DNA from: Mailhella sp.
GTDB lineage: Bacteria > Desulfobacterota > Desulfovibrionia > Desulfovibrionales > Desulfovibrionaceae
Reading direction: 5' to 3'
DNA length: 27,472 nucleotides
NCBI GenBank assembly: GCA_020024815.1
Contig: JAHHTE010000009.1
Coordinates: forward strand, 1-27,472
Shown here in pieces: positions 1-7,309 of the stretch. The position numbers and the translations under genes were made by a program. The notes under the pieces are model-generated. The model did no database searches and was not told where the DNA came from. It worked only from the letters and a program-made list of their open reading frames with translations. Each line of letters begins with the position of its first letter. The first letter of the stretch is position 1.

Positions 1-50
1 TTTGATAACTGATAATAAAATACATATCTATATTTTTTATTGGTGTGATT

Positions 51-460
51 ATGTATAAGAAAAAGTTTATTGAAGCAATAAATCAATGTAAAATTTGTTT
101 AGCAAAAAATGAGGAAAATGCTATTTTAGTAGATGCACTAAGTTCTTTTACTAATCAAATTTTATTTTATAATGCGTATGCTATGAAAGATAGAGCCCTT
201 TTATAAAGCATTTTAAAGATTTTTTTGAAAAATTGGAAGAATTTATAGATGATGGTTGCTATTCTGTTTATGAGGATTTAGTCATAATGGTTAGAGAAAA
301 ACAACTTAGATTAGGAAATAAGAATTTAACAAAAGCAGAAGTAGCATTATTAAAAGATTTTGAAAGTAAGGTAATTGATGAGGATAGTCTTGTATATTTA
401 TGGTACCATTATAAATTGCCTGCATTAATAATGAAAGAATTTAGCCAAGCATTAAAATAA
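51..460 (+). pseudogene. small unknown protein gene broken by a one-base frameshift
   Basis: Two open frames abut. The first starts at ATG 51 and stops at TAA 204-206 (51 residues, ending KDRALL). The second, one frame over, is open from 194 to the stop at 458-460. Adding one base to the CCC run at 196-198 joins them into a continuous protein of about 136 residues that reads DRAPFIKHFKDFFEKLEEF across the join. The product would be charged, mostly helical and cytoplasmic, with no signal peptide or membrane segment; I do not recognise its family. The downstream frame alone has only a TTG at 233 as a possible start, with no clear ribosome site. A strong hairpin terminator follows directly. Whether this is a true pseudogene or a sequencing error in a short C run cannot be told here. 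No slippery heptamer in the right phase is present, so programmed frameshifting is unlikely. Confidence 0.6.
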
Positions 461-487
461 AAAAAGAGCTTATAGCTCTTTTTTTAT
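459..487. terminator. bidirectional terminator between the broken gene and lolA
   Basis: An inverted repeat AAAAGAGCT, loop TAT, AGCTCTTTT lies directly after the stop at 460 and is flanked by A and T runs, so it has a U-tract on both strands. It sits between two converging genes and overlaps the lolA stop codon (484-486). It can serve both transcripts. Confidence 0.8.
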
Positions 488-1128
488 TTTTTGTAGTGAT
501 CTTCTATTTCAACATTTTTCGGTAAATTTATTTGAAAATCTTTTTTGTCAATAGAAGTATTTTTTGAAAAACTAGTAAATTCAATAGTATTTAGATTTCC
601 AAAAAAGTCTAATACTTTTACTTTTTTTATCAGTTTGGTTTTAGTTTCAATACTTAATGTTACTTCAACCATTTGTGGATTGGATTCAAGAGGATAAAGG
701 GTAAATTTTTGAATATTTTTTTCTTTGCTTTCAAGTGGTTCTATTTCAAACGTATCTTTAATTCGTGCTTGTCCAGTGATAACACTTAAAACTGCATGAG
801 ATTCATCAAGCACTTTAGTGTGATAACGGTATGCTAATTCTTCATCAGGTAAATAATTCCAAACTTCTTTGCTATTACAAATAATTAATTCTCTGTTTGG
901 TGCTTTTGTTTCCCAGTGAATAAATGTTGGGGGCATAAATTCAATAAAGCCAGTACGTTTTTGTGTTGTATTACTTTCTCTATGAAAAAGTTCTTGTTTA
1001 AATTCAGCCTTAAAATTATCCATTTTTTTGTAGTTATTTTCCACTTCTTTAAGAAGAAGATCATCATTTGCATAGGCAGAACAAACAAAAATAAGATTAA
1101 TAAATAAGATTAAAAGAAATTTTTTCAT
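484..1128 (-). CDS. lolA: outer-membrane lipoprotein carrier protein LolA
   Basis: This 214-residue protein starts with a signal peptide (KK, then a hydrophobic stretch, cleavage expected after CSAYA at about residue 20), so it acts in the periplasm. The mature part shows the LolA pattern: an amphipathic N-terminal helix with a KMDNFKAEFKQ segment, GFIEFMPPTFIHWETKAP in the middle (residues about 60-77), then alternating strands to a short C-terminus. LolA receives lipoproteins from the LolCDE complex in the inner membrane and carries them to the outer membrane; LolB and LolCDE are not in the window. An AGGA ribosome site lies 5-6 bases before ATG 1128. The gene follows eno on the same strand but is separated from it by a good terminator, so it may depend on readthrough or a promoter inside the short gap. 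Family length (about 200) fits. Confidence 0.9.
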   Translation of the reverse strand: MKKFLLILFINLIFVCSAYANDDLLLKEVENNYKKMDNFKAEFKQELFHRESNTTQKRTGFIEFMPPTFIHWETKAPNRELIICNSKEVWNYLPDEELAYRYHTKVLDESHAVLSVITGQARIKDTFEIEPLESKEKNIQKFTLYPLESNPQMVEVTLSIETKTKLIKKVKVLDFFGNLNTIEFTSFSKNTSIDKKDFQINLPKNVEIEDHYKK

Positions 1129-1138
1129 AATATCCTAT

Positions 1139-1168
1139 AAAAGAAAGGGCTGTCTTGACGACAGCCCT
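1139..1168 (-). terminator. rho-independent terminator of eno
   Basis: AGGGCTGTC (1146-1154) and GACAGCCCT (1160-1168) form a perfect 9-bp stem with a 5-base loop. On the minus strand it follows the eno stop codon by about 10 bases and is followed by a T-rich tract (TTTCTTTTA). It separates eno from lolA. Confidence 0.85.
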
Positions 1169-1177
1169 AAAAAGTTT

Positions 1178-2491
1178 TTATTCTTCGTCGTCAAAATCGT
1201 CTTCATTAAGTCCAAAATAAGAAGCAAGAATAGGTCCAAAATACATTGCACTTTCATCAAGATCTTCTTCAATACGGAGAAGTTGGTTATATTTTGCAAT
1301 ACGGTCAGAACGAGAAAGAGAACCAGTTTTAATTTGTCCACCATTAACTGCAACTGCAAGGTCAGCAATAAAGCTATCTTCTGTTTCACCAGAACGGTGA
1401 GAAATAACAGTAGAGTAACCAGAAGATTTTGCAAGTTCAATGGTATCCATTGTTTCTGTAAGTGTACCAATTTGGTTTACTTTAATAAGAATAGCGTTTG
1501 CAATACCGTCTTCAATACCTTCAGCTAAAATAGCAGGGTTAGTAACAAAAACATCATCACCAACAAGTTGTACTTCATCACCTAAGCGATTTGTAAGAAG
1601 TTTCCAACCTTCGCGGTCGCCTTCATGCATACCGTCTTCAATGGAGATAAGAGGATAACGTTCTGCAAAATCAGCAAGCCAATCAACCATTTGTTCAGAG
1701 CTAAGCTCAAGACCTTCACCTTTAAGCACATATTTGCCATTTTCATAAAATTCAGATGCAGCAGCATCAATAGCAAGAGCAACTTCTGTTCCTGGATTAT
1801 AGCCAGCTTCTTCAATAGCTTCAATAAGGTAACGGAAAGCTTCATCATGGTTTTTAAGGTTTGGAGCAAAACCACCTTCATCACCAACAGCAGTAGAATG
1901 TCCATCACGTTGTAAGATAGCTTTAAGGGTGTGGAAAACTTCAGCACCAATTCTAAGAGCATCTTTAAAAGTTTCAGCACCAATAGGCATGATCATAAAT
2001 TCTTGAATATCAAGGTTATTTGATGCATGAGCTCCACCATTTATAACATTCATCATAGGTGCTGGCATAACTTTAGCATTGATACCACCAAGATATTGGT
2101 AAAGAGGTAAGCCTAAAAATTCAGCAGCAGCACGAGCAGTAGCAAGAGAAACACCAAGCATTGCATTTGCACCAAGACGAGATTTATTATCAGTTCCGTC
2201 AAGGTCAATAAGAGTATTATCGATTTGAACTTGACGTAAAGCGTCCATACCGAGTAAAGATTCTGCAATTTCGCCATTTACAAAGTTTACGGCATGGGTA
2301 ACACCTTTACCTTTGTAGCGAGATTTATCACCATCACGCATTTCAAGCGCTTCTCTTGAGCCTGTGGACGCACCAGAAGGTACGGCAGCTCTACCAACAA
2401 TACCAGATTCAAGACCTACTTCAACTTCAATGGTAGGATTACCACGAGAATCTAAAATTTCTCTAGCCCAAATAGAGGTTATAGTGCTCAT
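1178..2491 (-). CDS. eno: enolase (phosphopyruvate hydratase)
   Basis: Enolase interconverts 2-phosphoglycerate and phosphoenolpyruvate in glycolysis and gluconeogenesis. With the start at 2491 the protein is 437 residues, the usual length. Seen in order: REILDSRGNPT near the N-terminus, the mobile loop SGASTGSREALEMRDGD (39-55), NGGAHASNNLDIQEFM (151-166), DEGGFAP (204-210), metal ligands D242, E285 (SIEDG) and D312 (GDD), catalytic K337 in ILIKVNQIGTLTET, and SHRSGETEDS (364-373). The C-terminus is unusually acidic (NEDDFDDEE). The start is fixed by AAAGGAG seven bases upstream of ATG 2491 (product MSTITSIW). An in-frame ATG ten codons earlier lacks such a site and would add residues not seen in enolases. 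It lies downstream of coaX and corC on the same strand. Confidence 0.98.
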   Translation of the reverse strand: MSTITSIWAREILDSRGNPTIEVEVGLESGIVGRAAVPSGASTGSREALEMRDGDKSRYKGKGVTHAVNFVNGEIAESLLGMDALRQVQIDNTLIDLDGTDNKSRLGANAMLGVSLATARAAAEFLGLPLYQYLGGINAKVMPAPMMNVINGGAHASNNLDIQEFMIMPIGAETFKDALRIGAEVFHTLKAILQRDGHSTAVGDEGGFAPNLKNHDEAFRYLIEAIEEAGYNPGTEVALAIDAAASEFYENGKYVLKGEGLELSSEQMVDWLADFAERYPLISIEDGMHEGDREGWKLLTNRLGDEVQLVGDDVFVTNPAILAEGIEDGIANAILIKVNQIGTLTETMDTIELAKSSGYSTVISHRSGETEDSFIADLAVAVNGGQIKTGSLSRSDRIAKYNQLLRIEEDLDESAMYFGPILASYFGLNEDDFDDEE

Positions 2492-2524
2492 AAATGCTCC
2501 TTTAATGTTTAAATAATACACAAA

Positions 2525-3304
2525 CTAAGCTAAAAGAGAGTAAGACGCAAGCCGTAAACCCTCTAAAATTAAATCTTGTTGTATATGGTTTATTTTTTTA
2601 CTTAATTTTGCAAGTTCTTCTGCATAACCACCTGTTGCAATAATAGTGAGAGGTTTTGGTAATTGCTTTTCTAATTGCTCACATAGTCCGTCAGTCATTG
2701 CAACAAAGCCAAAAACAAAACCATGATTCATGCTTGTAATGGTATTTTTTCCTATAAGTGGTATATCTTTATCAAAACGTAAACTAATGTGAGGAAGTTT
2801 TGCTGTTCCATTTGCCAAAGCATTATGAGCAGAAAATAATCCAGGACAAATTAAGCCACCTAAATAATTATTTTCTTCCACACAATCAAAAGTGGTAGCT
2901 GTGCCATAATCTATACAAATAAGAGCTTTTACTTCAGGAAAAAGCATACGAGCAGCGTATGCCCCCATAAGTCTATCAGCTCCAACTTCTTGAGGATTTT
3001 GATAATGATTTTCTAAAGGAATGGAAAAATCTTCAGGAAAAACTTTGGGGCTTAATCCTAAATATTTTTCACTTGCTCGATAAAAAGTTTTTCCAAGTTC
3101 AGGAACAACAGAACAAAGTGCTACACCATGAATTTTTTCTATTTTTAAATGTTGTAGTATTTGTAAAAGCAATAGACCTAAGCTATCTACTGTATAAAGT
3201 GATTTAGTAGGTAAACTTATACTATGAAATATTTTACTTTTGTTGGCAAAACCAAGTTTTACAGTGGTATTGCCAACATCAGCTAAAAGAGTAATATTAT
3301 TCAT
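2525..3304 (-). CDS. coaX: type III pantothenate kinase CoaX
   Basis: CoaX phosphorylates pantothenate, the first step of coenzyme A synthesis, with ATP and a monovalent cation. The 259-residue protein has the ASKHA-fold signatures: DVGNTTVKLG (residues 9-18, phosphate-binding loop), the substrate motif VGADRLMGAYAAR in the middle, and IDYGTATTFDCV (second phosphate loop). Length matches the family. The ATG overlaps the last codons of the upstream corC-like gene by 8 bases (ATGAATAA), which suggests translational coupling. Eno follows about 33 bases downstream. CoaBC, which carries out the second and third steps, is encoded in a separate operon in this window at 6044-7300. Confidence 0.95.
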   Translation of the reverse strand: MNNITLLADVGNTTVKLGFANKSKIFHSISLPTKSLYTVDSLGLLLLQILQHLKIEKIHGVALCSVVPELGKTFYRASEKYLGLSPKVFPEDFSIPLENHYQNPQEVGADRLMGAYAARMLFPEVKALICIDYGTATTFDCVEENNYLGGLICPGLFSAHNALANGTAKLPHISLRFDKDIPLIGKNTITSMNHGFVFGFVAMTDGLCEQLEKQLPKPLTIIATGGYAEELAKLSKKINHIQQDLILEGLRLASYSLLA

Positions 3305-4139
3305 CTGTTAATACAGTTTGACTAATTCTTTGTGCAGAAATTTTATGGATTTGTTTTGTATCTGCTTCAGTTACAATAAATTCCCAACCAGCGATTTCAA
3401 ATCGTTCATTTACAAGTGGCACATGACCTGCTTGTAAACTAAGATAACCGCCAATGGTATCAACTTCTTCAGATTCTATTTCAATTCCAATTTCATTTAT
3501 ATCATCTAAATAGGTACGACCATGAAAAATGTATTCATCGTCATTTATTTTTTGAACATCTTCTTCACGAGGAGCATCATATTCATCTTCAATGTCCCCA
3601 ACAATAATTTCTAAAAGGTCTTCAATGGTTATAAGACCACTTGTTCCACCATATTCATCAACAACTATTGCAATATGATTTTTTCTTGCACGAAATTCTT
3701 GTAATAATTCAGCAGAATTTTTTGTTTCTGGAATAAAATAAGGATCTCGCATAATGGTTTCAACATGATCATCAGAAACATTTTTTGTATTATCAATAAG
3801 ATAGGTAAGTAAATCTTTTGCGTAAATAATACCTATAATATTATCACGTGTTTCTTTATAGACAGGAATACGAGAATGGCCGTGTTCTAAAATACTTTGT
3901 GCTGCTTCTTTTATTGTTGCTCCATGTGGAAGACAAGCAATATCTGTTCTTGGTGTCATAATGTCTTGAGCTTGGGTTTCTCCAAGACTAAGAACGGATA
4001 AAAGCATACTACTTTCAACGGCTTCTACATCTCCATCTTCTCTTGCTTCAATAATAACTTGTTCGAGATTGTCTTCTGATTTTCCACCAAAAATATGGGA
4101 AATTTTACTCCAAATAGACCTTTGCGAATCACCGTCCAA
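3297..4139 (-). CDS. CBS-domain protein of the HlyC/CorC family
   Basis: This 280-residue soluble protein has a CBS pair (first repeat from IMTPRTDIACLP near residue 60, with HSRIPVYKE; second from about 128, with VVDEYGGTSGLITIEDLLEEIVG-like sequence VDEYGGTSGLITIEDLLEII) and the C-terminal CorC/HlyC transporter-associated domain (about 195-275, GRTYLDDINEIG ... TIGGYLSLQAGHVP). It lacks the DUF21 membrane domain, as in CorC/YbeX, whose exact role is disputed (metal efflux or ribosome-related). The start is TTG at 4139: AAAGGAG lies seven bases before it and no ATG is better placed. It is first in a run with coaX (8-base overlap) and eno. Downstream of neither a transporter nor ybeY, so context does not refine the function. 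Confidence 0.88.
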   Translation of the reverse strand: MDGDSQRSIWSKISHIFGGKSEDNLEQVIIEAREDGDVEAVESSMLLSVLSLGETQAQDIMTPRTDIACLPHGATIKEAAQSILEHGHSRIPVYKETRDNIIGIIYAKDLLTYLIDNTKNVSDDHVETIMRDPYFIPETKNSAELLQEFRARKNHIAIVVDEYGGTSGLITIEDLLEIIVGDIEDEYDAPREEDVQKINDDEYIFHGRTYLDDINEIGIEIESEEVDTIGGYLSLQAGHVPLVNERFEIAGWEFIVTEADTKQIHKISAQRISQTVLTDE

Positions 4140-4460
4140 GATGAACTCCTTTGTTGAGGTTAATGAATACTGCTTTTTATGCAGAAAATATTTTACATAA
4201 TATTTTCTTTACTATTACGCTATTTTTAAAAATAAGTCTATATACCTTATACTGGTTTCAAATTTATATTTTATTATTTATGTTATTTTTAGGGGTGAAA
4301 CCCCTTATAACACCTAATACTATGGAATAGTATAATAAAAAGGATAGTATTCTTATAACCATTTTAGGGGGATACCTCCCCTAAGACCCCGTTACAAGGG
4401 GAAGCAAAGGGGGATAAATCCCCCTAGCTCTCCCCCTTGTAGAACCCGAGCTTTCCCCCT

Positions 4461-4628
4461 TACGCTCCATACTTTTATGCGAGCTTTGCCCGCTCCAAAG
4501 AATGTCGCTTTTATTCTCATAAATCATAAGTAAAGGCTCTTTATTTGGGTTTATGCGGTAGCCGTTGGCAAAGAATGAGCCTTGTGGATAGCGACAGCGG
4601 TTTATGTAAGTTAATTTTGCATTACTAA
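4461..4628 (+). repeat. interspersed repeat A, copy 1
   Basis: About 168 bases match 25299-25461 in the same orientation at roughly 85% identity by eye, from TACGCTCCATACTTTTA through GCGAGCTTTGCCCGCTCC and GCGGTAGCCGTT to GATAGCGACAGCGGTTTAT. On the minus strand both copies can be read as a peptide containing INRCRYPQGSFF and NGYRI, but the second copy has in-frame stops, so coding is doubtful. It lies directly left of repeat B here, whereas at 25 kb it stands alone between inverted ends. Confidence 0.8.
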
Positions 4629-4688
4629 TTGCTGTCTTTATTCGTAGCCTCCTGCGTCGCAAGGACTAAAGCACGGATAGAGCTGCCT

Positions 4689-4851
4689 CCGAGCAATACC
4701 CCCCAGTTTCACACTCTTTCAGCAAGTCGCGTTGCTCCCCGCTTTCAGAGGGTGAAACTTATTAGGACAGTGATTTTATGAAAATATTTTTTATTTTATA
4801 AGCCTAATGCGTTAAAGTAATTCTAGATAATTTAGAAACACATTCTAGTAT
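4689..4851 (+). repeat. interspersed repeat B, copy 1, with right terminal inverted repeat
   Basis: About 160 bases match 22031-22195 in the same orientation. Both hold a long imperfect hairpin opening with GTTTCACACTCT and closing with GAGGGTGAAAC or GAGAGTGAAAC, then TATTAGG, TTTTATGAAAATATTTTT and a conserved tail. The right end TTTAGAAACACATTCTAGTA is the inverse complement of the left end of the element at 21927 (ATACTAGGGGGTGTTTCTAA, with two or three differences). No matching left end is found at a similar distance here, so this copy is truncated or fused to repeat A. Confidence 0.75.
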
Positions 4852-4883
4852 TTTTTTTTTTTTTTGTTTATAAGGCTAGTTAT

Positions 4884-4914
4884 GTTAAAAAAGCCGTCTG
4901 CGTAAGCATACGGC
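4884..4914 (-). terminator. rho-independent terminator on the minus strand inside the repeat region
   Basis: On the minus strand GCCGT-A-TGC-TTAC-GCA-G-ACGGC folds into a stem with one internal mismatch and is followed by six T residues. It lies about 270 bases beyond the end of the last gene of the long ccm-coaBC run and could end that transcript, or end a small RNA made from the 4915-5120 stretch. Confidence 0.55.
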
Positions 4915-4978
4915 AAATAAAAAAATGAGTAGGAAAGCGAGAACAAAAAATTTTTATAGTGCGTAAGAATAAGATAGT

Positions 4979-5027
4979 AACGCAATTCGAAAAAATAGGA
5001 CAAAGTTCTATTTTTGAGCATTGCGTT
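4979..5027. other. long nested hairpin, possible structured RNA
   Basis: AACGCAAT (4979-4986) pairs with ATTGCGTT (5020-5027). Inside, after a 4-by-4 internal loop, AAAAATAG (4991-4998) pairs with CTATTTTT (5008-5015), and a further AC/GT pair closes a small loop. Two perfect 8-bp helices in register are not expected by chance in so short a span. The U-tract-ended hairpin at 4884-4914 follows on the minus strand. No second copy of this hairpin is seen in the window. Confidence 0.45.
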
Positions 5028-5049
5028 AGAGGATATGCTTGGGGTTATT

Positions 5050-5093
5050 AGGGGGAAGAGCTAAGGGGATTTATTCTCTTGTAGCTTCCCCCT
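5050..5093. repeat. G/C-rich hairpin
   Basis: AGGGGGAAG (5050-5058) pairs with CTTCCCCCT (5085-5093), and CTA/TAG extends the helix beyond a 2-base bulge. Similar G-run/C-run hairpins lie at 4365-4440 and at 25107-25125, so this is a recurring intergenic motif in this genome. Confidence 0.6.
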
Positions 5094-5096
5094 AAT

Positions 5097-5183
5097 TCGG
5101 GTCAAGGGGTGAAGCCCCTTATTAAATGTGATACTATGTTATAGTAGAATAAAGATGAAAATGTTATATAAACAAGAAAAAAA
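5097..5183 (-). repeat. interspersed repeat C, inverted copy of 21951-22034
   Basis: The reverse complement of 21951-22034 matches this stretch over about 85 bases: CGGGTC, the hairpin AAGGGG-TGAAG-CCCCTT, TATTAAA, GATACTATGTTATA, and ATGTTATATAAACAAG. A shorter related piece (hairpin plus ATACTAT dyad) lies at 4291-4340. In the 22-kb copy this block is joined to repeat B; here it is 250 bases away and inverted, which shows rearrangement. Confidence 0.8.
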
Positions 5184-5186
5184 TCA

Positions 5187-5993
5187 TTAGGCATAAATTT
5201 TAAGATTTGAAATTAAAAAATTTATCATAACTTCAGTATCTTTATTGTTTTGTGAATAATATAAAATATTATCTAAGGCATAAATTGTGATAGGTGATAA
5301 TGTATATTTTTGTGTTGGCAAAAGAGGAGGAAGTTCTAAGTCTTCTAATGCTTCTTGACCAAAAATAACTAAAACACGAGGACGAACAAGATCCATGGCT
5401 GACCAAAAGAAACTATATTCATTTTCCATTGCAATGCTAGCATTGTCTTGATTTGGTAAAAAAAGCTTGTAAGGAAGAAATAAATGTGTGCCTTTTGGGA
5501 GAGCTAATGCTTTAATTATAGTTGCAATAACATTTCTTCTGTCTGCATTGGGTGAATCTGTAAATAAATCTTGTTCAAGTCCTGCATACGTCCAAATAAT
5601 TTGTTTGCTTAAATTTTTAGGACGTTCAAAAGGTAGTTTGCAACGAGCGTGGGCTTCTTTCCATGTTTTATTCCATTGATTAAAAGCTAATACATTTTGG
5701 TAAAGTGGGGGAGCTGGGTAATCTTTGGGTTTTTGTGGCAAGAGTGATTTTTTTAAAGGTTTTTTAATTGGTTCTGTAATTTGTGTGTAGTTTTGTGCTG
5801 TTACTTTTTGATATAGTTCGGTTGCTGTGTTTGCCTTTTTATATTCTTGTGCAGGGCTAAGAATTTTATTTTGTGTATGTTGTTTTTGAGGAATAGCTAA
5901 AGAACTATGTTCTTTTTTTTGTTCTGGATTATCAAAAAGAAGATAGTTTAATCCTTGTGATTTAAAAGTTTGTAATAAAAAAGGATTTTGCAT
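5187..5993 (-). CDS. unknown protein with a C-terminal uracil-DNA-glycosylase-like region
   Basis: This 268-residue protein has a low-complexity, Lys/Gln/Pro-rich N-terminal half (about 1-110; KKPLKKSLLPQKPKDYPAPP) with no signal peptide, so it is probably cytoplasmic. The second half looks globular: WTYAGLEQDLFTDSPNADRRNVIATIIKAL, then GTHLFLPYKL, then FWSAMDLVRPRVLVIFGQEALEDL. The last segment resembles the strand-loop of UDG-superfamily proteins in which a hydrophobic strand ends in a conserved G (vilalG). The catalytic motifs of an active glycosylase (such as GQDPYH or GEAPG) are not visible, so enzymatic activity is not claimed. It starts 50 bases after coaBC and ends the long minus-strand run. 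The ribosome site is weak (AAAGAACA). A relation to non-catalytic UDG-fold proteins such as HolD is possible but unproven. Confidence 0.75.
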   Translation of the reverse strand: MQNPFLLQTFKSQGLNYLLFDNPEQKKEHSSLAIPQKQHTQNKILSPAQEYKKANTATELYQKVTAQNYTQITEPIKKPLKKSLLPQKPKDYPAPPLYQNVLAFNQWNKTWKEAHARCKLPFERPKNLSKQIIWTYAGLEQDLFTDSPNADRRNVIATIIKALALPKGTHLFLPYKLFLPNQDNASIAMENEYSFFWSAMDLVRPRVLVIFGQEALEDLELPPLLPTQKYTLSPITIYALDNILYYSQNNKDTEVMINFLISNLKIYA

Positions 5994-6043
5994 TTTTTGT
6001 TCTTTGCTATTTTTTTATGGAAGTATGGTAAAATTATTTATTA

Positions 6044-7300
6044 TTAAATACTTTCAAAATAAGAAAGTAAATTCCATGCTAAATCAGCTTTGGACATAGT
6101 TTTCCATTCTTGTTCATTGCCATTTTTATCAGTGATTAAAACTCTATTTGTTTTTGTTCCCATTGCTTCGTTTAGAAAATTACCAACAATTAAATCTGCA
6201 TTTTTTGTTTGTAATTTTTTATGAATTGCAAGAGAAAGATTTTCAATACTATCACCTGATTCAGCACTAAATCCCATAATTTTTTGATGAGCTTGTTTTA
6301 TTGCACCAATACTTTTTAAAATATCAAAATTTGGGGTAAAGCGAATATGAAATCCGTGAGCATAATTTTCTTTTTTAAATTTAATAGAATCAAAGTTTTC
6401 TGTATAATTTGTTTCTTGTTCAATACCAGCTTGTGGTTTGAAATCAGCAACAGCAGCTGTAAAAATTCCCATATCCATTTTTTGCCATAGATCATGGCAG
6501 GTTGCATACATTTCATCTGCACTTGTAACATCAAAACGGTGAAAATGTGGATCAATAGGCATATATTGCTTTACTGGACCTGCTACAACATATACTTCTG
6601 CTCCTCTAAGCCAAGCAGAAATAGCAAGTGCTGTTCCCATGCTACCAGTAGAATTATTAGTCCAAACTCTTACAGCATCCCATTTTTCCATTGTAGGCCC
6701 TAAGGTTATGAGAATTTTTTTTCCATAAAAATCTTGTTCTGTAAGTAAGGCTAATGTATCATAATAAATTTTTTCAAGTTGTGCTAATCTGCCTTGTCCT
6801 TCGTCTTTGCAAGCCATAATCCCATCTTCTGGTTCAGTCATAAAAAAACCACGTTCAAGTAATGTCTCAATATTAGCAGAAGTAGCTGGATTTGCCCACA
6901 TTTTAGGATTCATAGCAGGAGCTAATAAAATAGGGCCATCAAAAGCAAGGGCTTGGCAAGCAAGCATTTCATGGCTAAGACCTTGAGCTAAATTAGCTAA
7001 GGTATTAGCACTAGCAGGAGCAATAAGCATGGCATCTGCTAATTGTCCTGGTTCTAAATGATCAAAGGGCATTTCATTTTGAAAAAGCCCTTTATAAACT
7101 TTAGAAGCCCCTAAAGCTTCAAAGCTAAGGGGCTGTATAAATTGTTTTGCAGCATCAGTGAGTGTTACACTTACGTGAATAGAATTTTTTATAAAAGCTC
7201 GCATAAGTTCTAAGCTTTTATAAGCAGCAATAGAACCACATACACCTAAATGAATATGTTTGTTGGCATAATGAGAAAATTGTAAGACTTCATGCTGCAT
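6044..7300 (-). CDS. coaBC: bifunctional phosphopantothenoylcysteine decarboxylase / phosphopantothenate-cysteine ligase
   Basis: CoaBC makes 4'-phosphopantetheine from 4'-phosphopantothenate and cysteine, steps two and three of coenzyme A synthesis. The 418-residue protein has an N-terminal flavin decarboxylase domain (about 14-185): GVCGSIAAYKS, catalytic H81 in FDHLEPGQLADA, APASANTLAN, the PxMNxxMW motif APAMNPKMW (127-135), and C164 in GIMACKDEGQGR. The C-terminal ligase domain (about 193-418) has ITLGPTMEKWDAVRVWTNNSTGSMG, the F/K-rich nucleotide loop around SIKFKKEN, and ADLIVGNFLN. An AAGGA site precedes ATG 7300. It follows the lipoprotein gene by 9 bases, so the two are co-transcribed. 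CoaX, the preceding enzyme of the pathway, is at 2525-3304. Confidence 0.96.
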   Translation of the reverse strand: MQHEVLQFSHYANKHIHLGVCGSIAAYKSLELMRAFIKNSIHVSVTLTDAAKQFIQPLSFEALGASKVYKGLFQNEMPFDHLEPGQLADAMLIAPASANTLANLAQGLSHEMLACQALAFDGPILLAPAMNPKMWANPATSANIETLLERGFFMTEPEDGIMACKDEGQGRLAQLEKIYYDTLALLTEQDFYGKKILITLGPTMEKWDAVRVWTNNSTGSMGTALAISAWLRGAEVYVVAGPVKQYMPIDPHFHRFDVTSADEMYATCHDLWQKMDMGIFTAAVADFKPQAGIEQETNYTENFDSIKFKKENYAHGFHIRFTPNFDILKSIGAIKQAHQKIMGFSAESGDSIENLSLAIHKKLQTKNADLIVGNFLNEAMGTKTNRVLITDKNGNEQEWKTMSKADLAWNLLSYFESI

Positions 7301-7309
7301 AGTTTTTCC

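Larger units (their letters stand above)
4140..5186. repeat. gene-free repeat mosaic between the corC and ccm operons
   Basis: About 1050 bases hold no convincing gene. In order: upstream region of the corC-like gene; a hairpin AGGGG-TGAAA-CCCCT (4291-4305) followed by ATACTAT-GGA-ATAGTAT (4317-4333); G-rich and C-rich hairpins around 4365-4440; a segment shared with 25299-25461 (4461-4628); a segment shared with 22031-22195 (4689-4851) that ends in the inverted repeat seen at the short elements further right; a minus-strand terminator (4885-4914); a long nested hairpin (4979-5027); a 9-bp G/C hairpin (5050-5093); and an inverted copy of 21951-22034 (5097-5183). The order and orientation differ from the other copies, so this looks like a graveyard of nested or recombined small elements. 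The base composition is clearly higher in G+C than the flanking genes in parts. Confidence 0.8.

Noticed and set aside
197..206. programmed ribosomal frameshift in the first gene
   Set aside because: The bases GCC CTT TTA do not form an X-XXY-YYZ slippery heptamer in the used frame, and no stimulatory stem follows. A plain one-base deletion explains it better.
2492..2521. longer start for enolase (ten extra residues)
   Set aside because: The AAAGGAG site serves ATG 2491, and the extra residues do not occur in enolases.
4381..4662. 93-codon minus-strand reading frame in the repeat region
   Set aside because: It overlaps repeat A and G/C-rich hairpins, has an Arg/Ser/Gly-rich composition unlike neighbouring genes, no good ribosome site, and the second genomic copy of the repeat is interrupted by stops in the same frame.
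4140..5186. CRISPR array
   Set aside because: Repeats here are long, dispersed, in both orientations and unevenly spaced; there is no regular short repeat-spacer pattern and no cas gene.
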